From Polyangiaceae bacterium (GTDB taxonomy: Bacteria; Myxococcota_A; Polyangia; Polyangiales; Polyangiaceae), in assembly GCA_025353725.1 (NCBI GenBank), contig JANXOF010000053.1, positions 1-64,000 of the forward strand: a stretch of DNA of 64,000 nucleotides. Direction: 5' to 3'. Position 1 is the first letter of the stretch, and every line of letters starts with the position of its first letter. The notes below the pieces were generated by a model. That model saw only the letters and a program-made list of their open reading frames with translations, had not been told where the DNA came from and ran no database searches. Shown piece by piece: positions 8,027-16,496 of the stretch. The translations under genes and the position numbers were made by a program.

Positions 8027-9525
8027 GCCTGTTGGAGGCGGATGCCGATCTGATCGCGCAACGTCGTGTACCTGTCGGACAACGTGAAGCGCAGAAGGTC
8101 GTCCATATTTGAGGCGAGATGCGCGGGATCCTCGAGCGCGTAGATAGCGCTTGCGGCGCCGAGATCGTTCGCGAGGAGATGGCCCGCACGCGCGCACGTT
8201 TGCGCGACAGCCGACGTCCAGCGCTGCAGATTCGTTCGGCCGCCCTCGTCGACGAAACGAAGGAAGGCCGCGCGGAGCCTATCGAGGCCTTGGGACTCGA
8301 GGACCGGCTCGATGGCTTCGGCTATCGGAACGACGATCGCTTTCACCTGCGCGCTCATCGGCAGTCGCGGATTTCCTATCAAGAGAGCGGCTAAAAAAAT
8401 GTCTTCCAGGCCGCGCGCCGAGGGCACGAGCAGCTTCACGAAATGCGTTTCGCGGTAGCACGCGAGATGACGGCCTGCGAGGAACGCGAGCTCCGCGGCG
8501 CTCCGTCCCACCAGTGCTTTCGCACCGATGCGTGAGGCAGGCGGCACCCCGGGAACCATCTCGACGAAGGCGCCGTAGTCTGGGTCCACATAGAGCGGCG
8601 GAGACGCCATGCCGAGAATCGACGCCGCCCAGTGAAAGCACCGGACAGCTTGAATCGTGGTCTTCTCCGGGTCCTGCTTTCTCGCGGGGTCGAGCTTCAA
8701 AAGCTGCTTGTCGCGACGCAAAGCGGACAGGCGCCCAACGAGCACGGCCGAGACCACGACGGAAAAAATCTCGCCCACGAGCGGCTCTTCTTCCGGATGA
8801 GAGAGAACGCGCTGCCACGCGTCTTGGGTGACCGACGCACGAGGTCGAATGAGAGCCGCTTCCTTGTACGTCTGGTAAACCTGCTCCTCCTCCGCGGTCG
8901 CGAGGGCAAGGTGTGACAACACGTGCGCCACGCACCATTGGCGGTCGAGCTCGCCCGCTTTTTTATAAGCGTCAAAGAGCGCGTGCAGCGACGGCGCGTC
9001 GCGCGGATCGTGCCGCAACCGTCGAGCGAGCTCGGCTGCGTCCTCTTGGGGAGCGGAACTCGCTACCGTTGCCTTAGCGCCCGCGTGGTCCGAAAAATCG
9101 ACCTCGACGCTTACATGAGAGCGCGCCTCTTCGAGTTCGCTCAAGAGCGCCGCGACGCGTGCTTCGAGCCCTTTAATTCGTCGTTCGAGCGCGAGCGTGC
9201 GAGGGTCGACGGCGGGCTGGGCCTCCGCGCCGACGTTCGACGACGAGGCTTCGGCGGACGCCGAGAGATCCGTAATGGCAACCTCGGCGTGAGCCTCGTA
9301 GGCCGCCTGAAGCGCCTTCTCGAGGCGACGCAAACGCGCCTTGTCGAGACCGAGGTTGTCGGCCATCTTGTCGAGCTGCATTCGCTCGTCTTGCGTAATA
9401 ATTCCGTCCTCGATGACCTCCGCGTAGAGTTCCTCGTACATTGCCTCGAGTTTGCCGAGGCGCACGTTCCCCGCGACCTCGCCTACCTCGAAACGCTGGC
9501 TATGCTCGAACGTCGCGTCGTTCAT
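8023..9525 (-). CDS. TerB-like/TPR-like protein of unknown function
   Basis: 500 residues from ATG 9525, preceded by GGAAGGGA, the only well-supported start (the frame is open to 9702). Residues about 20-80 read LYAEVIEDGIITQDERMQLD then LGLDKARL, the helical, acidic pattern of TerB-like domains. A coiled-coil segment follows at about 115-135 (ALERRIKGLEARVAALL). The remaining 350 residues are helical, with TPR-like pairs (LRHDPRDAPSLHALFDAYKK, LSHLALATAEEEQ) and a conserved-looking block LVGRSAAELAFLAGRHLACY. No enzyme motif is present. It is divergent from the TPR protein at 9612, with an 86-base shared promoter region; the pair may act together. Confidence 0.75.
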   Translation of the reverse strand: MNDATFEHSQRFEVGEVAGNVRLGKLEAMYEELYAEVIEDGIITQDERMQLDKMADNLGLDKARLRRLEKALQAAYEAHAEVAITDLSASAEASSSNVGAEAQPAVDPRTLALERRIKGLEARVAALLSELEEARSHVSVEVDFSDHAGAKATVASSAPQEDAAELARRLRHDPRDAPSLHALFDAYKKAGELDRQWCVAHVLSHLALATAEEEQVYQTYKEAALIRPRASVTQDAWQRVLSHPEEEPLVGEIFSVVVSAVLVGRLSALRRDKQLLKLDPARKQDPEKTTIQAVRCFHWAASILGMASPPLYVDPDYGAFVEMVPGVPPASRIGAKALVGRSAAELAFLAGRHLACYRETHFVKLLVPSARGLEDIFLAALLIGNPRLPMSAQVKAIVVPIAEAIEPVLESQGLDRLRAAFLRFVDEGGRTNLQRWTSAVAQTCARAGHLLANDLGAASAIYALEDPAHLASNMDDLLRFTLSDRYTTLRDQIGIRLQQA

Positions 9526-9611
9526 CGAGAGTCCCTTCCGGATGGACCCGAAGTGTCGCGCGGGTCGATGCCGTACACAAAGCACCAAAGTTCGATAACC
9601 TGGCGGTGTCG

Positions 9612-12329
9612 ATGACGGCGCCTCTCGACGATCCCTTTGATTTGTACATGCAATGGCAGGAAAGCCCTGACATTGCCGGTACAATCGCGCTGTGCGACGC
9701 ACTCCGCGGCTCGAGTCGACTCGACCTCATCGAGGTCGTAGGCAGTCACGCGTCGCGCCAGCTCGACGTACATGCACTTACTGCCGCGGCGCGAATGTAC
9801 GCGGACGCCGACCGCCTCGATGACGCGCAGCACGTCCTTCTCGCCGCGGGTCGACTCGCGCCTCGCGATGGCGATGTCTTTCGGTTCCTCGGCGAGATTC
9901 TCCTGCGCCGCGGAGATGCCGAGCGCGCCGAAAAAGTGCTCGAGCACGCGATCGAGTTCGGCTCGAGCGACTCAACCGCGTACCAGTGGCTTGAACGCGC
10001 ACGAGCCGCTCGTTCGAGCCCGCGCGCCTCCGGGAAAACGGGCGTTGCCGAATCCGTCGCGAAGGCTTCCGAGTCGCACGCCATCCGCCGTCCCCTCGCG
10101 CAGCTTCGTGCCGCACCCGACGAAGCCGAAACGGAGGTGCGGAAAAACGACGACGTCAAAGAGGCGCTCGCCGCGGTGTTGCCCGCGCGAGCCCCGCCGA
10201 CGCAAGCCCAAACAGCCCCAGCGAAACCCAAGGCGCGCGAAGCCGCGCCCGAAGACGAACCGTTACCTCGCGCACGCCGCACCTCGAAGCCGCCGCGCAG
10301 TCGAGCGGAGGCGCCGCGCCCGCCGCCGCCCGTCGCCCCCGGGTTCAACCCGTTTCTCGTTCCTCCCGCGACCGTGCCGCTCGTCGGGGCAGCCGCGCTT
10401 CCGCTTCCTGACGCGCAAAATGTCCTTGCCGCACTCGAAATTGCGGGCCTTTTTGAGCCAGAGAGCGCGCGGCGCACCCAAGCCAGGACCTGGGAAAAGC
10501 CGGCCGCAGCAAAGTTCAGCGTTCGTGGCCTCATCGTCCTTGGCACGCTCGCCGCGGTCACCGTCGTCGCTACCCTCGGCACGTACCTGTTCGTCACCGA
10601 CAAGCGAGCGCGTGAGCATATCCAAGCCGAGGCGCTCCTCGCGGACGTCGACGCGCGGCTGAGTGCGAGCGACGCACGCCTTCTCGCTTCCTCAGAAAAG
10701 GCCCTAGCGTCTGCGTTCGAGCTCGATTCGCGATCGCCGCATGCGGCCCTCACGTGGCTTCATGAACGCGCGCTGGTCGGGTTTTTGAAAGGCGGTGAGA
10801 ACATCGCGTTCGCGGATGGCACGCAGCGCGCGAACGAGCTCGGCATTCCGGAGAACCGAGTCGCATTCACGCACGTGGCGTCCTTTCTCTTCCAACGTGA
10901 CACCGGCGGCGCCGCTGCGGCCGTCGCAAAGTGGGACGACAAGGCCAAGGATGACCCGTGGTACCAGCTCGCCGCGGGAGCGACCTTTGAACGCGCGGGC
11001 GATGCGCGTGACCTCGAGCGCTACGACGCGGCCGTAAAACTCGACCCGAATCTTTTTGTTTCTCAACTCCTGCTGGCGCGAGCGACAGCCGTAGACGGTG
11101 ACCCACGCCGCGCGTCCGAACTCGCGAAACAACTTCGCGTCGCGTACCCCGATCGCGTCGAGGGCGTAGCGCTTACCGCCCTCGCGTGGGCGCGCGATCC
11201 CTTTCGGGGCGAACCGCCTCTCGAGGCGAAAGACGTCGTGATTCGCGAAGGCGAGCTCCCGGCTCCGTTGAAAGCAGTCGCGCCTGCCGTACGCGCGTTA
11301 CTTGCCATTGAACAGCACAAAGTCGCCGAGGCCAAAACCGCACTTCAGCAGGGTCTCGGGGTGGCGGACACCCCGGGACTCGCCGCGTGGTTGGGGAGCA
11401 TCGCCCTGGCGACAGGCGACGAAACGCTCGCGCGCAAAGGCGCACTTGCCGCGCTCTCGTTCTCGGCGGTGTACCCACCCGCGCGCATGCTTGCGGCGCG
11501 CGTCGCGCTTCTCGGGGCGCGACTCGACGAGGCGCTCAAGGCCTCCGAGGAGCTACCGCCGGCGTCCAGTGACGTTGTTTTCGTCACCGCGGCCGTCGCG
11601 TATGAGCGTCTCGACGGGGAGCGCTTGCGCGAGGTCTTAGGCACCCTCAGCGAGGACGCGAAGAAACTTCCTTTTCTCGCGCCACTCGTCCGCGGAGAAG
11701 GCTTGATGTCCGATCGCGGCAAGGCATTTGACCGCGACAAGCTCGTCGCGATGGCAAGCGACGACGCGCCCTGGGCCGATCTCATCGCGATGGACGCGCT
11801 TCTCGACGCGGGCGAAGTAGAGCTCGCAAGCAAGGTCGCGAGCACATGGCCGTCACCTCCCAAACCGCTCCAGGCGATACGTCTTTCTCGGCTCGCGCGG
11901 TGGGAAGGAAAGCCCGAAGACGCAGAAAAGCTGAGTCGTGCCGCGCTCGAAACAGGAACCGTGACCGTGCGGGCCCTCGCGGAGCGCGTTTTCGTGCTTG
12001 TCGCGGCCGGCAAGTATGCCGACGTGATCGCGCTCTTCAAGGCGTACCCGAACGTCGGCGGTACGCTCGCGAGGTGGCTTCGGGCCTATGCGCTCGGCTC
12101 GCACGGCAAGATAGAAGAAGCCCGCGCCATCGTTTCGCAAGAGGATCCGCCGTCGACGCTCTCTCCCCTCGCCGCGCGCGCGATCGCGGCTATGACCTTC
12201 GGCGCACTGAAAGATTCGCGACGCGGCAAGGAATACATACGAGCGGTGGTAGCCGCAGGGTTTTCCAACCCCGACCTCACAATCGCCGCGACGCGCGTAG
12301 GCGCGGGCTCACTCGCCCGAAAGCGCTAG
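9612..12329 (+). CDS. Large membrane-anchored TPR protein
   Basis: 905 residues from ATG 9612. The N-terminal 150 residues contain TPR-type helices (ARMYADADRLDDAQHVLLAA, DVFRFLGEILLRRGDAERAE). A long Pro/Ala/Arg-rich linker runs from about 170 to 260, and a single membrane helix is at about 312-332 (LIVLGTLAAVTVVATLGTYL). After it the protein is an array of TPR-like repeats to the end, probably in the periplasm. The topology is a cytoplasmic sensor or scaffold joined to an external helical platform. The frame is open to 9441, but that extension overlaps the divergent gene. No catalytic residues are seen. It probably mediates protein-protein contacts and may pair with the TerB-like protein encoded divergently. 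Confidence 0.8.
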   Translation: MTAPLDDPFDLYMQWQESPDIAGTIALCDALRGSSRLDLIEVVGSHASRQLDVHALTAAARMYADADRLDDAQHVLLAAGRLAPRDGDVFRFLGEILLRRGDAERAEKVLEHAIEFGSSDSTAYQWLERARAARSSPRASGKTGVAESVAKASESHAIRRPLAQLRAAPDEAETEVRKNDDVKEALAAVLPARAPPTQAQTAPAKPKAREAAPEDEPLPRARRTSKPPRSRAEAPRPPPPVAPGFNPFLVPPATVPLVGAAALPLPDAQNVLAALEIAGLFEPESARRTQARTWEKPAAAKFSVRGLIVLGTLAAVTVVATLGTYLFVTDKRAREHIQAEALLADVDARLSASDARLLASSEKALASAFELDSRSPHAALTWLHERALVGFLKGGENIAFADGTQRANELGIPENRVAFTHVASFLFQRDTGGAAAAVAKWDDKAKDDPWYQLAAGATFERAGDARDLERYDAAVKLDPNLFVSQLLLARATAVDGDPRRASELAKQLRVAYPDRVEGVALTALAWARDPFRGEPPLEAKDVVIREGELPAPLKAVAPAVRALLAIEQHKVAEAKTALQQGLGVADTPGLAAWLGSIALATGDETLARKGALAALSFSAVYPPARMLAARVALLGARLDEALKASEELPPASSDVVFVTAAVAYERLDGERLREVLGTLSEDAKKLPFLAPLVRGEGLMSDRGKAFDRDKLVAMASDDAPWADLIAMDALLDAGEVELASKVASTWPSPPKPLQAIRLSRLARWEGKPEDAEKLSRAALETGTVTVRALAERVFVLVAAGKYADVIALFKAYPNVGGTLARWLRAYALGSHGKIEEARAIVSQEDPPSTLSPLAARAIAAMTFGALKDSRRGKEYIRAVVAAGFSNPDLTIAATRVGAGSLARKR

Positions 12330-12345
12330 TGCGAGAGGGCGGTCG

Positions 12346-12723
12346 CTAAACTAAAATGAGCTCGGCCCTTGGGTCGAGTCGCTCCAAGTCGTCCGGGTCT
12401 GAGGTAACGATCTTGCCGTGATGCTCCCGTCCAGCGACGACCACCGATGCGTCGATGATGTCTTTCGTTCGGGTACGCCCGCACAATTGGCCCGCTGCGC
12501 ACGCGCGTTGGCTGTCAAGCGCATCGACGGTGACCGCGGTGCTGGATAGCAATCGAGCGAGTCGCGCCTGCGTGCGGCCATCTCGCCATACCTGGCCAAG
12601 AGCGCCCGCGGGAACAACGATGGACATGCCCTCACGGGTGCATTCCGCGAGCAGTGAAATCACGAAGCGATCCCCTCGCTCGAATGCGATCAAGGCGCCC
12701 GAATCGAGTACCAAACTCTTCAT
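12346..12723 (-). CDS. vapC: PIN-domain toxin (VapC type)
   Basis: 125 residues, the usual VapC length. PIN-domain marks are LVLDSGALIAFERGD (first acidic residue Asp7), the IVVPAGALGQVW helix, and the later acidic cluster TKDIIDASVV (Asp88/Asp91) and VTSDPDDL (Asp109-112). The second canonical acidic position, usually Glu in the VVPA..E segment, is Gln44 here; a subset of PIN toxins has this. It would act as a Mg-dependent ribonuclease. It lies 5 bases after the ribbon-helix-helix antitoxin gene and is read from the same transcript. All parts look intact, unlike the higBA pair. Confidence 0.88.
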   Translation of the reverse strand: MKSLVLDSGALIAFERGDRFVISLLAECTREGMSIVVPAGALGQVWRDGRTQARLARLLSSTAVTVDALDSQRACAAGQLCGRTRTKDIIDASVVVAGREHHGKIVTSDPDDLERLDPRAELILV

Positions 12724-12728
12724 CGCGG

Positions 12729-12980
12729 CTACCCTACCTTTCGCTTTTTTTTCAGACCCATCGCCTTCGCTGCCGCTTCCTGTTCCTTCTTCGTAAGTGG
12801 CCCCCCGCTCTCCTCCAGCATCTCGGCTAAGAGTGCATCGAGGTCGTCGGCCACGAGGCGCTGATCGATAGCTTCGCTAATGTACGCACTCAGACTCCGC
12901 GCCCCCAACGCCTTCGCCCGCACTTGCGCTCGCTTTAGCGTTTGCGCTGGAATGGAAATCGCAAGTTTGCACGTGCTCAT
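12729..12980 (-). CDS. vapB: Ribbon-helix-helix antitoxin (VapB type)
   Basis: 83 residues. The N-terminus, KLAISIPAQTLKRAQVRA then SLSAYISEAIDQRL, is a ribbon-helix-helix (MetJ/Arc, CopG-like) DNA-binding fold. The rest is acidic (DDLDALLAEMLEESGG) and would wrap the PIN toxin, ending in a basic tail KKKRKVG. It is the first gene of the pair and would repress its own promoter in complex with VapC. No operator palindrome was confirmed upstream. The start at 12980 matches the beginning of the fold. Confidence 0.85.
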   Translation of the reverse strand: MSTCKLAISIPAQTLKRAQVRAKALGARSLSAYISEAIDQRLVADDLDALLAEMLEESGGPLTKKEQEAAAKAMGLKKKRKVG

Positions 12981-13116
12981 ACTTTTTGTAATACCGGAGC
13001 ACGAGTCAAACGCAAGCGCTGTCTTGCTTACCGTCCGGATGCCGCGACAGTGGGGTCATGCCCCTGCCGCAGTACCCTCCGCAGTTTGATTGGTACCCGT
13101 GCGGCCTGCGTGAACT

Positions 13117-13728
13117 TCAGGCGTTCGTCGACTGCACGCTCGCGAAGTTGACGCTGATGCGAGCTTCGGCTGGCCCGTTCTCTTTTGGAACACAGTGCAC
13201 CCAGTCGCGCTGACAGCTCCCCCCCATGACAAGGAGGTCGCCGCCCTTCACGAGGAACGTCAGGCTGCGACCTCCGGCGATCGGGCGCATCAGGAAGCGC
13301 CGCGTCTCACCAAGGCTTAAGACGGGGACGACACACTCCTCTCGCCGGCCAAGCTTGTCGGCGTGCCAGGCCGTGCTGTCGTTATGGTCACGATAGAGAT
13401 TCAGCCAAGCGCGATCGTACACAACTCCATACTCCGAGGAGAGCCGCTCGCCCATAGCGCGTAGCGAGGACACGGGAGTCTTCGCGAGCACGGGATACTC
13501 TGCCGTCAAGCGAGGCTCGACCACCATTTTATCGTACATCCAGCGTTGCCGCTGCTCCCAGCCTGCGACGTTCAGAAGGACGGACAGCAGCGCATCCTCG
13601 TCCGGGGCCCAGCTCGGGACGTGCTCCACCCAGGATGTCGCGTCGAGCATGATCCGCGATCGCTCGGCAGGGGCACTGGCATCAAAGAGACCGAGCTGCT
13701 TGCCGAGACGGCGTTCGAACGAGCTCAT
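13117..13728 (-). CDS. AlkB-like 2-oxoglutarate/Fe(II) dioxygenase
   Basis: 203 residues, the size of short AlkB homologues. The double-stranded beta-helix marks are present: NLYRDHNDSTAWHADK with the iron-binding His-x-Asp pair, ECVVPVLSLGETRRF with RRF on the next strand, GDLLVMGGSCQRDWVHCVPK with the second iron-binding His, and ARISVNFAS with the Arg that holds 2-oxoglutarate. It is predicted to remove alkyl groups from nucleic-acid bases by oxidation. It is divergent from a radical SAM gene 208 bases away, a possible DNA-damage pair. No SOS or Ada box was identified. Protein substrates cannot be excluded for some relatives. Confidence 0.9.
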   Translation of the reverse strand: MSSFERRLGKQLGLFDASAPAERSRIMLDATSWVEHVPSWAPDEDALLSVLLNVAGWEQRQRWMYDKMVVEPRLTAEYPVLAKTPVSSLRAMGERLSSEYGVVYDRAWLNLYRDHNDSTAWHADKLGRREECVVPVLSLGETRRFLMRPIAGGRSLTFLVKGGDLLVMGGSCQRDWVHCVPKENGPAEARISVNFASVQSTNA

Positions 13729-13936
13729 GAAATCACCGCCTTACTCAAACGTTACGTCAAAAAAGAATTCCAAGGGGATGATCGGTGCATGCTGCACGCG
13801 TGCTTCGTCTCGAGCTTAACGCAAAGCGAGGCAGGGAGCCGCGGCCGCCACAGATGGTCGTCGTCGACAACGATCACGCGCCGGGGAAAGCGCTCAGAAC
13901 GTTGGCAGCGCGGCGCGTTCGCGCTAGCTCGCTGTC

Positions 13937-14932
13937 ATGCTCCGCGCCGTGTCGAATCCGCCGAACCCTTGGAGCACCACCGAAGTCACGTACTTCGAGG
14001 AAATTCCGCCCGCGCGCGTGGTCGTGTTCGAAGATGTCTCGCGCACCATTCTCTCGAAAAACGATGAAGCGAAGGTTGGCTTCATCTACGGCCTGAATCC
14101 CTATCGCGGGTGCCTGCACGCGTGCAGCTACTGTGAAGCGCGTCGACGCCACGAGCTGCTCGGATTCGGCGCCGGGACTGACTTCGACACGAAGATCGTC
14201 GTGAAGCCTCGCGCGCCGGAGCTCCTGCGGGAGGCCTTCGAAGCGCCGTCTTGGAGAGGCGACGTGGTGGTGATGAGCGGAGCCACCGACGCGTATCAAC
14301 CGCTCGAGGCGTCGTATCGTCTCACGCGTCGCTGCCTTGCAGTTTGCGTCGCGTACCGGAACCCGGTTGCGATCGTGACCAAGGGCTCGCTCATCGAGCG
14401 CGATCTCGACGTGCTCGCGCAGCTTCGCGACGTCGCGAAAGTCACCGTCAGCGTGTCGATACCCTTTTGGAACCCCGAGGTGGCACGCGCCCTCGAGCCT
14501 CTCGTCCCGAAACCGACGACGCGCATGCGGACGATACGACGGCTCGCCGACGCCGGTATCGACGTCGGCGTCAGCGTGGCGCCGATGATCCTTGGCCTTG
14601 GAGAGGAAGGCCTGGCCGACCTGCTCGGTGAAGCGAAGGCCGCGGGGGCGCAGCGCGCGGTCATGAGCTTCCTTCGGTTGCCGCGACCGGTCGACGCCGT
14701 CTTCGCAGAGCGGCTCAAAGAAGCGCTGCCAGGGCGGGCTGCAGGCGTGCTCGCGCGCGTGGGCGATCGAGGTCCCCACGCGCAGATGGTCGAAAGCGTA
14801 TTCGTGACGACGTGTCGGCGACTCGGGCTCGCGTGCGCGCCGGCGGGAGACGACCGCGCGAATACGCCGCCCGCGGGACCGCTCGCCAGTCGCACATTCC
14901 GGCGTCCGACTGCCCAGGGAACGCTGTTTTAA
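13937..14932 (+). CDS. PA0069-family radical SAM protein (spore-photoproduct-lyase-like)
   Basis: 331 residues. Near residue 55 NPYRGCLHACSYCEARRRHE gives the Cys-x3-Cys-x2-Cys motif for the 4Fe-4S cluster, and the neighbouring GFIYGLN and LGFGAGTDFDTKI are typical of the PA0069/SplB-like family. Later segments GDVVVMSGATDAYQPLE and AIVTKGSLIERDLDVL fit the barrel. Relatives have Tyr after the third Cys where this one has Glu. The family is related to spore photoproduct lyase and often annotated as DNA repair, but the reaction is not established. Its placement beside an AlkB-like gene agrees with a nucleic-acid role. Full length, no defects. Confidence 0.88.
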   Translation: MLRAVSNPPNPWSTTEVTYFEEIPPARVVVFEDVSRTILSKNDEAKVGFIYGLNPYRGCLHACSYCEARRRHELLGFGAGTDFDTKIVVKPRAPELLREAFEAPSWRGDVVVMSGATDAYQPLEASYRLTRRCLAVCVAYRNPVAIVTKGSLIERDLDVLAQLRDVAKVTVSVSIPFWNPEVARALEPLVPKPTTRMRTIRRLADAGIDVGVSVAPMILGLGEEGLADLLGEAKAAGAQRAVMSFLRLPRPVDAVFAERLKEALPGRAAGVLARVGDRGPHAQMVESVFVTTCRRLGLACAPAGDDRANTPPAGPLASRTFRRPTAQGTLF

Positions 14933-14987
14933 CGCAAAGGCGATGATGGCCTGCTTCTCGCTACGGCGTGCGGCGGAGTAATAAGCC

Positions 14988-15250
14988 ATGGGAGTTAAGT
15001 TACAGGGCAAGAAGATCGCGTTTCTCGCCACGGACGGTTTCGAGCAGAGCGAGCTCCTCGGACCCAAGCGCTTTCTCGAAGCCGAGGGCGCACAGTGCGT
15101 CGTCGTTTCGCCGAAGGACGGCACCATTAAAGGCTGGAAGGACCAAAACTGGGGCGAGGAAGTCACCGTCGACCTTGCGCTCAAGGACGCGACGGTCGAC
15201 CACTTCGACGCGCTCGTCCTTCCCGGCGGCCAAATGAACCCGGACGATTT
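14988..15250 (+). pseudogene. Truncated DJ-1/PfpI-family gene
   Basis: ATG 14988 starts a good PfpI-family protein: KIAFLATDGFEQSELLGPKR, then VVVSPKDGTIKGW, then DALVLPGGQMNPD. Similarity ends at about residue 86. The nucleophile elbow (relatives read ICHGP) and the rest of the alpha/beta domain are missing. The frame stays open to 15644, but the added 130 residues are Ser/Arg-rich and have no resemblance to anything. The remnant cannot be an active deglycase/chaperone. It begins a stretch of gene debris up to 15842. Confidence 0.75.
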
Positions 15251-15334
15251 CTGTATCCCCTGCACGGAGACACGTCCTCAACTCGGGGCCCGTGATGGCC
15301 GAGACTCGCGAGCGTGGAAGCAACCGTGTGGTAG

Positions 15335-15502
15335 CAGTTTGCAAACCCCGACGAGGGACGACGGTGGATCGAAGAAAAAAAACAACGCAGAGCCTGGCTC
15401 GCGCTCACCTCAGCAGCACGCCTGCGATGGTTGTGGAACGCCAAGCTCTTCGCCGAACGGGCGAAGGAAGCCGCACTCGCGCGCAGGCAACGCGCGGTTT
15501 GA
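15335..15502 (+). pseudogene. Possible fragment of a small helical protein
   Basis: Between a TAG at 15332 and a TGA at 15500-15502 a third frame reads RRWIEEKKQRRAWLALT then LRWLWNAKLFAERAKEAAL, an amphipathic helical pattern ('..EERLRWLWEAK.FA..') seen at the ends of small conserved proteins that accompany nucleotidyltransferase or toxin-like genes. It lacks a start codon and is shorter than a complete gene. It is weakly supported. Confidence 0.25.
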
Positions 15503-15719
15503 TCGCGCGCAGAAAAACTTCCTCGTCCAGGAACCAGTGGAAGTTCGAGCAACAGCGCCTGAGGCGCCTACTTGCGAGCGAGTCGATCCAGGCTGTGGAC
15601 GTAGCCTGACAATTGTAAAAACCCTGCCATCCTCGGACTCATAAATTCATCGAACTTCTTTTACGGCACCTCGCGTCGCATACTGAAGGCGCGCGCCGCC
15701 GGTGCGCACGGGGCAGTCG

Positions 15720-15842
15720 GACGCCAAGGAGGCCGCCGCGAGGGAGCATGGTAGAATCGTGCTCGTCGACGGCACGCAACTCAGCGCGATGATGATGAAC
15801 CACGGCGCGTACGTGAGGCACAAGCCTCTCCGCATCCCCTAG
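15720..15842 (+). pseudogene. C-terminal remnant of an Mrr-type restriction endonuclease
   Basis: One frame reads AKEAAAREHGRIVLVDGTQL then SAMMMNHGAYVRHKPLRIP. This corresponds to the conserved last part of Mrr-family methylated-DNA endonucleases, where relatives read about A-R-x-Y-A ... R-I-V-L-I-D-G-x-x-L-A-x-L-M-I-x-H-G-V-G-V. A TAG at 15840-15842 interrupts it, and the same frame continues with VDGD, as in relatives. The PD-(D/E)XK catalytic half upstream is not recognisable. It is a remnant of a defence gene. Confidence 0.6.
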
Positions 15843-15912
15843 GTCGACGGTGACTCCGTTCGAGGATGCCTAACCGCGCGCAGGCGTAACCGTTGAGGGA
15901 GCGGGTTCACCC

Positions 15913-16398
15913 TTGCGGGCCGTTCTCTACGCCCTTAGAGTCCTTCCCGTGAAGGTTGCACGCAACGCTCGCGTCATCCGGATTAGCCGAGCGGCCGTTC
16001 GCCACTTCTTCGCTTCACTCGTCCTGCTGTGCGTGATTCTTGGCGTGAGAAGCGCCGGGGCGAGCTACGTGTACTGCCCCGCGATGCACGCGGTTCTGGA
16101 CAGCTCGTGCTGCGCCCAAGAGAGTGCGACGCCGCGGGAAGAGGGCGTCGCCATCGATTCGCACGACTGCTGCGAGCGTCACGCGATCGCTCGGTTGCCC
16201 GTCGTGAGGCAGGCTAACACGGAGCCCGACATTCTTGCGTGTCCGGTCGTCGAGCCGTGGCCGCCTTCACGTCCTGACTCACTTACACGTAAGCCCGGAG
16301 AAATCTCGTCCGCGGCGGCTCGAGTCGAACACCAGGGGCGCGCGGGGCCGAGAGCCGCGGCGCGCCATCGCGACGAACTCATGGCCACGTTGAACTGA
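15913..16398 (+). CDS. Small Cys/His-rich exported protein leading the metal-efflux operon
   Basis: 161 residues from TTG 15913 (GAGGGAG about 10 bases upstream); GTG 15949 is an alternative start. A signal or anchor helix at about 32-50 (FFASLVLLCVILGVRSAGA) is followed by a short exported part with possible metal ligands: YVYCPAMH, SSCC, and HDCCERH. The tail is basic and Pro/Arg-rich. The gene lies 98 bases upstream of the outer-membrane channel gene and has the same direction. The Cys pairs suggest a periplasmic metal-binding or sensing role in copper/silver handling. No named family was recognised. Confidence 0.65.
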   Translation: MRAVLYALRVLPVKVARNARVIRISRAAVRHFFASLVLLCVILGVRSAGASYVYCPAMHAVLDSSCCAQESATPREEGVAIDSHDCCERHAIARLPVVRQANTEPDILACPVVEPWPPSRPDSLTRKPGEISSAAARVEHQGRAGPRAAARHRDELMATLN

Positions 16399-16496
16399 CA
16401 GCTTCCGGGCTGCGCGACATCTCGCGCGGTCCGCGCCGGTGAACGTGCGCCGGCGCCTGAGTCCTGTTCGTTTTACGTGACTTCAAAGGAGTACAA

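Noticed and set aside
9746-10753. 335-codon minus-strand open frame
   Set aside because: It is fully antisense to the TPR protein and composed of Ala/Ser/Arg runs.
13874-15265. 463-codon minus-strand open frame
   Set aside because: It is antisense to the radical SAM gene, which has clear cluster Cys residues; the product is Arg/His-rich shadow sequence.
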